A DNA stretch of 6,133 nucleotides, taken from Clostridia bacterium. GTDB lineage: Bacteria; Bacillota_A; Clostridia; Oscillospirales; CAG-382. Location: assembly GCA_017517985.1 (NCBI GenBank), contig JAFWWX010000318.1, forward strand, positions 1 through 6,133, written 5' to 3'. Below the pieces are notes generated by a model. That model was not told where the DNA came from. It searched no databases and saw only the letters and a list, made by a program, of their open reading frames with translations. The translations under genes were made by a program, and so were the position numbers. Shown piece by piece: positions 1 to 5,798 of this stretch; positions within the stretch are counted from its first letter, which is position 1; each line of letters begins with the position of its first letter.

Positions 1-18
1 GTTATCACTTTTATTGAT

Positions 19-294
19 TCAGGAATTAATTTGCGTTTTTTCCATATAATCCGTATAGTGATTTATAATTTCTTCTTCAAGAATCTCTCGAAATTCCCGG
101 TTTATTGGGTGTGCAACATCTGAAATTCTTCCGTCTTTGCTTTTTTTATTGGGCATTACAGTAAAATATTTTGAATTTGCGTATACAACCTTGATATCAT
201 GAACGGTAAAACAATTATCGAAGGTTACTGACACTATTGCTTTAAGTGCATTTTCATCAAAAAGCTTTCTTATTTTTATTTCTGTAATTTTCAT
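19..294 (-). CDS. spoVG: SpoVG family regulator
   Basis: The 91-residue protein is a small nucleic-acid-binding regulator of the SpoVG family. In Bacillus it affects septation and sporulation, and in Staphylococcus and Listeria it binds DNA or RNA to tune envelope and virulence genes. Family signatures are visible: VHDIKV at residues 31-36, MPNKK at 47-51, and D59 followed by AHPIN at 61-65. The length is close to the roughly 85-100 residues usual for the family, so the protein looks complete; its C-terminal tail is short and polar. The start is well supported by AAGGAG (308-303) 8 nt before the ATG. It is transcribed away from murC, with an 84-bp gap between the starts. I found no convincing promoter for it in that gap. 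Family assignment is firm; the role in this organism, including whether it sporulates, is not shown by the sequence. Confidence 0.93.
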   Translation of the reverse strand: MKITEIKIRKLFDENALKAIVSVTFDNCFTVHDIKVVYANSKYFTVMPNKKSKDGRISDVAHPINREFREILEEEIINHYTDYMEKTQINS

Positions 295-324
295 AACTCA
301 CACTCCTTATAAGATAGCTTTACC

Positions 325-353
325 GAAACAAAAGTTATTATTCCTGCTATTTT
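325..353 (+). promoter_or_regulatory. candidate extended -10 promoter for murC
   Basis: TATTTT (348-353) is preceded by TG plus one base (345-347), which makes an extended -10. A weak -35, GAAACA (325-330), lies 17 bp upstream and matches the consensus only in its last three bases. Transcription would start near 360, giving a leader of about 19 nt that still holds the murC ribosome binding site (GAAAGGA, 362-368). It is plausible but weak, and inferred from motifs only. Confidence 0.35.
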
Positions 354-378
354 ACAATTCTGAAAGGATTTTAAAATT

Positions 379-1752
379 ATGAATTATCAGCTAAGTGATA
401 TAAACCACGCATATTTTATCGGAATTGGAGGAGTCAGTATGTCCTCCCTTGCCTCCATTCTTTTGATAAAGGGTAAAAGGGTTTCCGGCTACGATATGAA
501 AAAGTCCTCTGTAACAGAGAAGCTTTCACTCGAGGGTGCTGATATCACATATGACATCAATGCAAATATTCCGGAGTCTGTTGATACCATTATCTATACT
601 GCCGCGATTAAGGGTGATAATCCTTTAATGATAAAAGCGAGATGCACAAAGGCTGTTATTCTCTCCCGTGCAGAGCTTCTCGGAATTGTTACAAACAGCT
701 TTAAAACATCAATTGGCGTTGCCGGCACTCACGGGAAATCAACAACCACAGGTCTTCTTTCATCAATTTGTCTTTCGCACGATTCCGAAACCGCAGTTCT
801 ATCGGGGGCAAACCTTCCCTTTCTCGGCTCAAGTTACAAATGCGCCGACGGAGAAAGAATCGTTTATGAGGCATGTGAATATAAAAATTCATACCATTCC
901 ATGTTGCCGTCAATAAAAATTGTTCTAAACTGCGAACACGACCACGTAGACTTCTTCCCTACCATCAAGGATGTTACCGATTCTTTCAGAAAATATATTG
1001 ATACACCGAGATTTCCAGGAAGCGATAATATTGCAGTAGTTAATCTTGACTGTCCTAACTGCATTTGTGCCTGTGAAAATACAAGTGCCGATGTTTATTA
1101 TTATTCGGTGAAAACCGATACCGATTTTTATGCTTACGATATTGATATGAGCAGCGGATACGGTAAATTTTCAATTCGTCTCTTTGACGGAAAAAAGATT
1201 GAAAATATAAAGCTTATTATTCCGGGAATACACAATGTTTCAAACTCCGTCGCAGCCTCTGCCGCCGCTTACCTTTCCGGCGTGAGCCTTGAAAATATAA
1301 AAAAAGGTCTTGAGACCTTTACAGGTGTATCAAGACGCTTTGAGTTTCTAGGAGAATATTCCGGTGCAAAAATATTTGATGACTATGCTCATCATCCGGA
1401 TGAGATTCTGGTAACACTTAAAGCCGCAAGAGCTCTTTCCTCTGGAAGAATAATATGCGTATTCCAGCCGCACACCTATTCAAGAACATATGAAATGCTT
1501 GATGAATTTGCCACTTCACTGTCACTTGCAGACAAGGTTTATCTCTGCGACATATATGCCGCAAGAGAAATTAACACAACCGGCGTTTCATCACACGATA
1601 TTGCAAATAGAATGACTATAGCAGAATGTCCCGGCTCTTTTGAAAACATTGCAGAAATACTGAAAAAGGAACTTAAATCCGGTGACTTTTGCTTGACAAT
1701 GGGCGCAGGCGAAGCTTATAAGGTTGCGGAAATACTTTTATCAAAACAATAA
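379..1752 (+). CDS. murC: UDP-N-acetylmuramate--L-alanine ligase (MurC)
   Basis: This cytoplasmic Mur ligase uses ATP to join L-alanine to UDP-MurNAc, the first amino-acid addition in peptidoglycan precursor synthesis. The 457 residues match a full-length MurC. Domain 1 has the UDP-binding Rossmann motif GIGGVSMSS near residues 16-23. Domain 2 has the ATP P-loop GTHGKST (116-122), the Firmicute-type EACEY (164-168), the HDHVD segment (187-191) and GIHNVSNS (283-290). Domain 3 has SRRFE, DDYAHHPDE (334-342) and FQPHTYSRT (362-370), all typical of MurC rather than MurD, MurE or MurF. The P-loop has Ser where Thr is commoner, a conservative change. GAAAGGA (362-368) lies 10 nt before the ATG. 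The gene is divergent from spoVG and ends just before a hairpin terminator, so it is probably transcribed alone. From memory, murC and spoVG are also neighbours in several Clostridium genomes. Confidence 0.97.
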   Translation: MNYQLSDINHAYFIGIGGVSMSSLASILLIKGKRVSGYDMKKSSVTEKLSLEGADITYDINANIPESVDTIIYTAAIKGDNPLMIKARCTKAVILSRAELLGIVTNSFKTSIGVAGTHGKSTTTGLLSSICLSHDSETAVLSGANLPFLGSSYKCADGERIVYEACEYKNSYHSMLPSIKIVLNCEHDHVDFFPTIKDVTDSFRKYIDTPRFPGSDNIAVVNLDCPNCICACENTSADVYYYSVKTDTDFYAYDIDMSSGYGKFSIRLFDGKKIENIKLIIPGIHNVSNSVAASAAAYLSGVSLENIKKGLETFTGVSRRFEFLGEYSGAKIFDDYAHHPDEILVTLKAARALSSGRIICVFQPHTYSRTYEMLDEFATSLSLADKVYLCDIYAAREINTTGVSSHDIANRMTIAECPGSFENIAEILKKELKSGDFCLTMGAGEAYKVAEILLSKQ

Positions 1753-1765
1753 AACAAAAAAATTC

Positions 1766-1795
1766 AAGGAAGTCACCTTAAAAAGTGACTTCCTT
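1766..1795. terminator. bidirectional intrinsic terminator between convergent genes
   Basis: A perfect 11-bp stem (AAGGAAGTCAC at 1766-1776 and its complement at 1785-1795) closes an 8-nt loop. On the minus strand a T-rich run follows (complement of 1753-1764), giving a strong terminator for the glycosyltransferase operon. On the plus strand a weaker TTAATTTT tract follows, serving murC. The right arm lies within the last codons of the glycosyltransferase gene, whose stop codon (1780-1778) falls in the loop. Confidence 0.85.
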
Positions 1796-2896
1796 AATTT
1801 TCGACAATTCATCATATATGTATTTTGCCGCATTTCCGAAAAGCTCCCTGCGGATATTTTCTGAGAGAACATTTCTTCTCTCGTCATCTGAAAGTAGGTT
1901 CACAACGGCATCTGGTATTTCGTCATTATCCGCGACTGCAACGGCACAATCAATTTTTTCAAAAAATTCGCGGTTATGAAGCTCACAGCCTGCAACTGCA
2001 TTTACAAACACCATAGGTTTATGTAATGCCGAACATTCAGTTGTACTGATGCCTCCGGGCTTTGTAACAAACACATCACACGCCACCATATATTCATACA
2101 TTTGATTTGTATATCCTATTACGAGGAAATTATCCGTCTGCTTCGGCTGCATTTTATTATAAAGACGCTTGTTGCTTCCGCAAACAAGAATCATAACAGT
2201 TTCCTCGTCTAGCTTTTTAAGTATTTTTTCCGCTACCTTTTCCATAGGTCCGCAACCCATACTTCCACAACACATAACCAATATTTTCTTATCATTAGGA
2301 AGATTGAGAATACTTCTTGCGTTTTCCTTATTGCTTTTTTCGAAAAAGCTTTGGTTTATCGGTATTCCCGACGCATAAAGCTTTTCACGCGGGATTCCGC
2401 ATTTACAGAACTCGTCTTTCAAATCCGAATGTGGAATGAAGTATTTATCAAGCTTTGAACTGTTTGTGCTGGGAGCACAGGTATAGTCCGTTGCAACAAG
2501 CGATGTCTGCAAAGGCTTTTCACTTATTTTTATAAGTTCTGTGACCAGAAGCGCGGCAAAGGGATGCGTACAGATAATGTTGTCTATCTCGTTTTCTTTT
2601 ACATATTCATAAAGCTTTTTGACACCTCTTGTAAGAAGCTTATACAAAAGAGAGCCTTCAGCAAAAAAAGAGTCGTGTTTTTCCGACATAGCATACCCCT
2701 TATCAAAGAGTTTAGGGGAATGCCTGTATATACTGGTGTGTCCTTTACCTATTATTTTGGAAAATCTTTTAGATGAAAATTTAAGTGAATCCTGCAATTC
2801 GCAAAATTCGCCATTCTGTTCATACACCTGGCATATCGCTCCGGCACTTGAGTTATGTCCCTGTCCGGTGTTGCACGTCAATATTAGTGTTCTCAT
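1778..2896 (-). CDS. GT28-type glycolipid glycosyltransferase (MGDG synthase / UgtP-like)
   Basis: The 372-residue protein belongs to the MGDG-synthase/UgtP group of GT28 (GT-B fold). These enzymes transfer glucose or galactose from a UDP-sugar to diacylglycerol at the inner face of the membrane. The N-terminal MGDG-synthase domain has the loop NTGQGHNSS (9-17), then CTHPFAALL and the conserved VATDY region. The C-terminal nucleotide-sugar domain has TKPGGISTTE (278-287), followed by an HNREFF segment. Length is typical. I chose the ATG at 2896 because AAGGTG (2910-2905) lies 8 nt upstream and the protein then begins directly with the first beta strand (MRTLILT). An ATG seven codons earlier (2917) would place that ribosome site inside the coding region. 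The start overlaps the end of the acyltransferase gene by 44 nt, suggesting translational coupling. The exact acceptor lipid and sugar cannot be read from the sequence, and MurG is excluded by the domain pattern. Confidence 0.85.
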   Translation of the reverse strand: MRTLILTCNTGQGHNSSAGAICQVYEQNGEFCELQDSLKFSSKRFSKIIGKGHTSIYRHSPKLFDKGYAMSEKHDSFFAEGSLLYKLLTRGVKKLYEYVKENEIDNIICTHPFAALLVTELIKISEKPLQTSLVATDYTCAPSTNSSKLDKYFIPHSDLKDEFCKCGIPREKLYASGIPINQSFFEKSNKENARSILNLPNDKKILVMCCGSMGCGPMEKVAEKILKKLDEETVMILVCGSNKRLYNKMQPKQTDNFLVIGYTNQMYEYMVACDVFVTKPGGISTTECSALHKPMVFVNAVAGCELHNREFFEKIDCAVAVADNDEIPDAVVNLLSDDERRNVLSENIRRELFGNAAKYIYDELSKIKEVTF

Positions 2897-3395
2897 ACTT
2901 CTGACACCTTTTCCCATAACATTCGTATTTTATCATTTTTTTATAGGTTTTCAACATTTTAGGTCTTACATATCTTTGAATAATTATATAAGGCAAATTG
3001 CCCATTATCCACATAATACACAAAATCGTCCCACCGGAACTATTCCATATAATTTTACAATACAACCCACAAATTATAAGTACAAAATGGATTAGCTCCG
3101 CAACGCACGATTCATCAATGAGACGTTTTAGGCACGTCGCATCGGAAGCAATATCAAAGGTTTTCGGAACCATGAATTTTACAAAAGTGCTCATATCGGG
3201 AAGTTTATCTTTCCATTTACGGATTTTCAGCTTTTCGTATATTCTTCCATTACTCTCGAATTTAAAACTTTTGAACGGAAAGATTTCAGAATTAAACAAT
3301 TTCCTTGGAAGTATCAAACCAACCAAAAAACCGCCAAAACCTACTATTGCTAGATACAAAACACAGTTTATAAAATATCCCTTCGTATCAACCAC
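2853..3395 (-). CDS. CrtO-like glycosyl-lipid acyltransferase (membrane protein)
   Basis: The protein of up to 180 residues resembles Staphylococcus aureus CrtO, which acylates the glucose of glycosyl-diaponeurosporenoate in staphyloxanthin synthesis. Shared blocks, recognised from memory of CrtO, are FKSFKFE (41-47) with IRKWKDKLPD (58-67), AELIH (99-103) after an acidic E95, and GNLPYIIIQRYVRP (132-145). Hydrophobic stretches near 9-29, 101-117 and 122-139 suggest an integral membrane protein. The similarity covers nearly the full length. No carotenoid genes are present in the window. It shares an operon with a GT28 glycosyltransferase, so I infer that it acylates a glycolipid made by its partner. 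The start is ambiguous: the GTG at 3395 overlaps its own Shine-Dalgarno, the in-frame stop TAA lies two codons upstream (3401-3399), and the best-placed codon is an ACG at 3386. The 3' end overlaps the next gene by 44 nt. Confidence 0.75.
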   Translation of the reverse strand: MVDTKGYFINCVLYLAIVGFGGFLVGLILPRKLFNSEIFPFKSFKFESNGRIYEKLKIRKWKDKLPDMSTFVKFMVPKTFDIASDATCLKRLIDESCVAELIHFVLIICGLYCKIIWNSSGGTILCIMWIMGNLPYIIIQRYVRPKMLKTYKKMIKYECYGKRCQKYENTNIDVQHRTGT

Positions 3396-3400
3396 TCCTT
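3395..3400 (-). promoter_or_regulatory. ribosome binding site that points to an ACG codon
   Basis: AAGGAG (3400-3395) is a perfect Shine-Dalgarno. Its last G is also the first base of the GTG codon used as the default start, which is too close for normal initiation. The in-frame ACG at 3386-3384 lies 8 nt away, the same spacing seen at spoVG, the glycosyltransferase and tagO in this window. The site therefore favours a start at the ACG position, giving an N-terminus beginning (f)Met-K-G-Y-F. Confidence 0.6.
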
Positions 3401-3417
3401 ACCATAAAACCACACTT

Positions 3418-3446
3418 ATTATAATGCATTTCTTCAAAAATGTCAA
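3418..3446 (-). promoter_or_regulatory. consensus housekeeping-sigma promoter of the acyltransferase-glycosyltransferase operon
   Basis: Read on the minus strand, TTGACA (3446-3441) and TATAAT (3423-3418) are both perfect consensus hexamers separated by exactly 17 bp. Transcription should begin near 3411, leaving a very short leader of about 16 nt to the GTG or about 25 nt to the ACG. No room remains for a riboswitch or leader structure, so any control must act at the promoter itself. Confidence 0.88.
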
Positions 3447-3497
3447 TAGATAATATTCATCATTTGCTTTTATCTGTAAAAAGTAAATAAGAATCGA

Positions 3498-3524
3498 ATA
3501 TTTTCAAATAGGGGTTGAAAATAT
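3498..3524. repeat. perfect palindrome overlapping the trpS -35, candidate operator
   Basis: ATATTTTCAA (3498-3507) and TTGAAAATAT (3515-3524) are exact reverse complements separated by 7 nt. The right arm contains the whole trpS -35 hexamer (3515-3520), so a dimeric protein bound here would compete with RNA polymerase. It lies upstream of the predicted transcript start, so it cannot be an RNA terminator for trpS. The regulator is unknown. Confidence 0.5.
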
Positions 3525-3543
3525 CTTTTATTTATGATATAAT
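3515..3543 (+). promoter_or_regulatory. trpS operon promoter with extended -10
   Basis: TTGAAA (3515-3520) is followed after 17 bp by a perfect TATAAT (3538-3543). TG one base upstream of the -10 (3535-3536) makes it an extended -10. Transcription should start near 3550, giving a leader of about 65 nt. That leader shows no T-box sequence and is too short for a T-box, unlike many Firmicute trpS genes. Confidence 0.88.
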
Positions 3544-3615
3544 GTAGATAATTTTGTATATAACAGCAAAAAAATACTTTTTACAAATCTATTGATGAAA
3601 GGTTTGGATTGAAAT

Positions 3616-4626
3616 ATGGATAGTATTCAGGAACAAAAGAAAATTATCTTTTCAGGTGTACAGCCAAGCGGAATTCTTACATTGGGAAACTATCTTGGTG
3701 CGATAAAAAACTGGGTTGCTCTTCAAAACGATTATGATTGTCTTTACTGTGTTGTTGACCTTCATGCAATTACTGTAAGACAAGTTCCTGCAGATCTCAG
3801 AAGAAGAACTCTTGAGGGTCTTGCTCTTTACACCGCCTGTGGAATTGACCCGCAAAAAAGTACTATGTTTGTTCAGAGCCATGTTCCTGCACACGCAGAA
3901 CTTAGCTGGGTTTTGGGATGTAATACAATGTTCGGTGAGCTTTCAAGAATGACTCAATTCAAGGACAAATCTTCAAAGCACTCAGATAATATCAACGCAG
4001 GACTCTTTACATATCCTGTTCTTATGGCAGCTGATATCCTGCTTTACGGCACCCATGTTGTTCCTGTTGGAATCGACCAAAAGCAGCATCTTGAACTCGC
4101 AAGAGATATTGCGAACAGATTTAACGGTGTTTACGGCGAAACATTTGTTGTTCCGGAGCCTTACATTCCCAAGACCGGTATGAAAATTAACTCGCTTACA
4201 GAGCCTACAAAGAAAATGAGCAAGTCCGACCCTAACGAAAACTCATACATTGCAATAATTGAACCAAGAGATGTTACAATCAAGAAAATCAAAAGAGCTG
4301 TAACTGATTCTGACGCTCACGTTTGCTATGCCGAAGGCAAGGATGGCATAAACAACCTCATGAATATATACTCATCCTTTACCGGTAAATCCTACGAAGA
4401 AATCGAAAAGGAATTTGACGGCAAAGGTTACGGAGATTTCAAGGCTGCTGTCGGCGAAACTGTTGCAGACGGGCTTCAGGGTGTAAGAAACAAATATGAA
4501 GAAATTATAAAAGATAAGACTTACCTTGAGGAAATTATGAAAAACGGCAGAGACAGAGCTGCATATCTTGCAAGAAAGACTCTTTCAAAGGTATATAGAA
4601 AAGTTGGTTTTTACGGTATAAAGTGA
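3616..4626 (+). CDS. trpS: tryptophan--tRNA ligase (TrpRS)
   Basis: This cytoplasmic class I synthetase charges tRNA-Trp with tryptophan using ATP. The 336-residue sequence closely resembles Bacillus TrpS across its length. Visible hallmarks are PSGILTLGNY (17-26), holding the HIGH-equivalent TLGN; LMAADILLYG (136-145), with D140 at the place of the Asp that contacts the indole nitrogen in the Bacillus stearothermophilus enzyme; GIDQKQHLE (152-160); and the KMSKS loop (200-204). The length is normal, with about eight extra polar residues before the first beta strand. The ribosome binding site is ordinary to weak: GAAAGG (3597-3602) is 13 nt from the ATG, and a nearer GGA (3606-3608) lies at 7 nt. 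The gene is first in an operon with tagO, whose ribosome site overlaps the trpS stop codon. Confidence 0.97.
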   Translation: MDSIQEQKKIIFSGVQPSGILTLGNYLGAIKNWVALQNDYDCLYCVVDLHAITVRQVPADLRRRTLEGLALYTACGIDPQKSTMFVQSHVPAHAELSWVLGCNTMFGELSRMTQFKDKSSKHSDNINAGLFTYPVLMAADILLYGTHVVPVGIDQKQHLELARDIANRFNGVYGETFVVPEPYIPKTGMKINSLTEPTKKMSKSDPNENSYIAIIEPRDVTIKKIKRAVTDSDAHVCYAEGKDGINNLMNIYSSFTGKSYEEIEKEFDGKGYGDFKAAVGETVADGLQGVRNKYEEIIKDKTYLEEIMKNGRDRAAYLARKTLSKVYRKVGFYGIK

Positions 4627-4637
4627 GGTAAAATTAA

Positions 4638-5759
4638 ATGTTTGAAACAGCTACCTATCAAAGCATTGTCACCCTTTTAATTGCTATCCTTTGTGCATTT
4701 CTCATCACATTTACAACAACACCAATAGCACGTGTTATCGCCTTTAAGGTCGGTGCAATCGATATCCCGAAGGATAAAAGAAGAATGCACAAGGAGCCTA
4801 TTCCCCGAATGGGCGGTCTTGCAATATTCCTTGGATTTGCAATAACAGTAATTGTTTTTCTCGCTCCCACAAAAGAAATTAACGGTATGCTTCTCGGCGC
4901 GCTTTTGCTGGTTGTTACCGGAATATTTGATGATATTTATTCCCTTCCCGCGCTATTCAAGCTGTTTCTTCAGCTTGCAGCATCAACTATTGCCGTACTC
5001 ATGGGCAATGTTATCAACAGTGTTACAATATTTGGAAACTACATTAACTTCGGTAATTTCGCCATCCCCCTTTCTGTCATCTGGATTACTGCTCTTATAA
5101 ATGCAGTTAATCTCATTGACGGTCTTGACGGTCTTTCCTGCGGTGTCTCTGCAATTTCCTCTGTGTCTATGCTGTTCTCAGCTTTCTTCTTGCCGGAGCC
5201 TTCCTTTGCAATCATTCTCCTGATTGCCTCTCTCGCAGGTGCCTGCATAGGCTTTCTCCCCTTTAATTTTAATCCGGCAAGCATATTTATGGGTGACACG
5301 GGAGCTATGTTCCTCGGTTATTCTCTTGCAATAATCTCTATTCAGGGCTTCTTTAAAATTGATGCCCTCCTGTCTTTCTGGATTCCTTTCCTTGTTTTTG
5401 CACTTCCTATTCTTGACACTTCTTTTGCATTCACAAGAAGAATCCTCCATGGAAGGAGCCCATTCTCTGCTGACAGAGGACATATCCACCACAAGCTTAT
5501 AGATATGGGCTTTTCTCAGAAGCAGTCAGTTATGATACTTTACTCAATATGCGGTATTCTTGGTGTTTCTGCAGTTCTTTTTGCTATGGACAGACCAATT
5601 GAAGGCATTTCCGTAATATTCGTTGCCCTGTTTATATATCTTCTTAATTGGATCTTCGTAAATAAGAATCCGGAAACCCGTGAGCATATGGGAATGGGAC
5701 TCAGTCCTCAACCCGGTACAGATACAGAAAATAATGAAAACAAAACCGTCGAAGAATAA
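4638..5759 (+). CDS. tagO: undecaprenyl-phosphate GlcNAc-1-phosphate transferase (TagO/WecA/MraY family)
   Basis: This polytopic membrane enzyme transfers GlcNAc-1-phosphate from UDP-GlcNAc to undecaprenyl phosphate. That is the first step of wall teichoic acid synthesis in many Firmicutes and of other envelope polysaccharides. The 373 residues contain about ten to eleven hydrophobic segments. Family motifs appear in order: the cytoplasmic RRMHKEPIPRMGG (48-60), FDD (97-99), NLIDGLDGL (158-166), FMGDTGAMFLG (217-227, with D220) and the His-rich RGHIHHKL (280-287). This last motif indicates TagO/WecA rather than MraY. The C-terminal tail of about 30 residues is polar. GAGGT (4625-4629) lies 8 nt before the ATG and overlaps the trpS stop (gap 11 nt), so the two are co-transcribed and probably coupled. 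The next gene, a UDP-GlcNAc 2-epimerase, supports a teichoic-acid or ManNAc-containing polymer role. WecA-like function in another polymer is possible. Confidence 0.93.
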   Translation: MFETATYQSIVTLLIAILCAFLITFTTTPIARVIAFKVGAIDIPKDKRRMHKEPIPRMGGLAIFLGFAITVIVFLAPTKEINGMLLGALLLVVTGIFDDIYSLPALFKLFLQLAASTIAVLMGNVINSVTIFGNYINFGNFAIPLSVIWITALINAVNLIDGLDGLSCGVSAISSVSMLFSAFFLPEPSFAIILLIASLAGACIGFLPFNFNPASIFMGDTGAMFLGYSLAIISIQGFFKIDALLSFWIPFLVFALPILDTSFAFTRRILHGRSPFSADRGHIHHKLIDMGFSQKQSVMILYSICGILGVSAVLFAMDRPIEGISVIFVALFIYLLNWIFVNKNPETREHMGMGLSPQPGTDTENNENKTVEE

Positions 5760-5798
5760 TTTTAAATCTCAACACAGTTGAAAGGAACAGGCATTTAT

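Larger units (their letters stand above)
3475..3585. repeat. 11-bp inverted repeat pair bracketing the trpS promoter
   Basis: TGTAAAAAGTA (3475-3485) recurs as its exact reverse complement at 3575-3585. The arms are 89 bp apart and their midpoint (3530) falls inside the trpS promoter spacer. They could be two sites for one DNA-binding protein. The AT-rich composition makes a chance match possible. Confidence 0.4.

Noticed and set aside
321..347. Sigma-H-type promoter for spoVG on the minus strand (AGGAATA at 345-339)
   Set aside because: The -35-like part is present, but no GAAT-like -10 occurs at the required distance; the bases there read GGTA.
311..353. Inverted repeat AAGATAGC / GCTATTTT in the spoVG-murC gap
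   Set aside because: Only 7 of 8 positions pair, with 27 nt between the arms, in AT-rich DNA. It is too weak to call.
427..441. Strong Shine-Dalgarno-like GGAGGAG followed by an in-frame ATG inside murC
   Set aside because: These bases encode the conserved Gly-rich motif GIGGVSMS. Starting there would remove the UDP-binding Rossmann strand, so it is coding constraint and not a start.
2894..2917. Alternative ATG at 2917 for the glycosyltransferase
   Set aside because: It adds seven residues before the first beta strand and lacks a ribosome site. The ATG at 2896 has AAGGTG at 8 nt.
2619..3095. Open plus-strand frame of 158 codons opposite the glycosyltransferase and acyltransferase
   Set aside because: It has no recognisable motif or ribosome site and spans the antisense of two real genes.
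2998..3453. Open plus-strand frame of 151 codons opposite the acyltransferase
   Set aside because: It is antisense to a gene with clear family similarity, has no ribosome site, and runs through the minus-strand promoter.
3550..3615. T-box or other riboswitch in the trpS leader
   Set aside because: The leader is only about 65 nt and lacks the conserved T-box sequence and a terminator hairpin.
5178..5492. Open minus-strand frame of 104 codons within tagO
   Set aside because: It is a charged, low-complexity translation antisense to conserved membrane segments and catalytic motifs, so it is a shadow.
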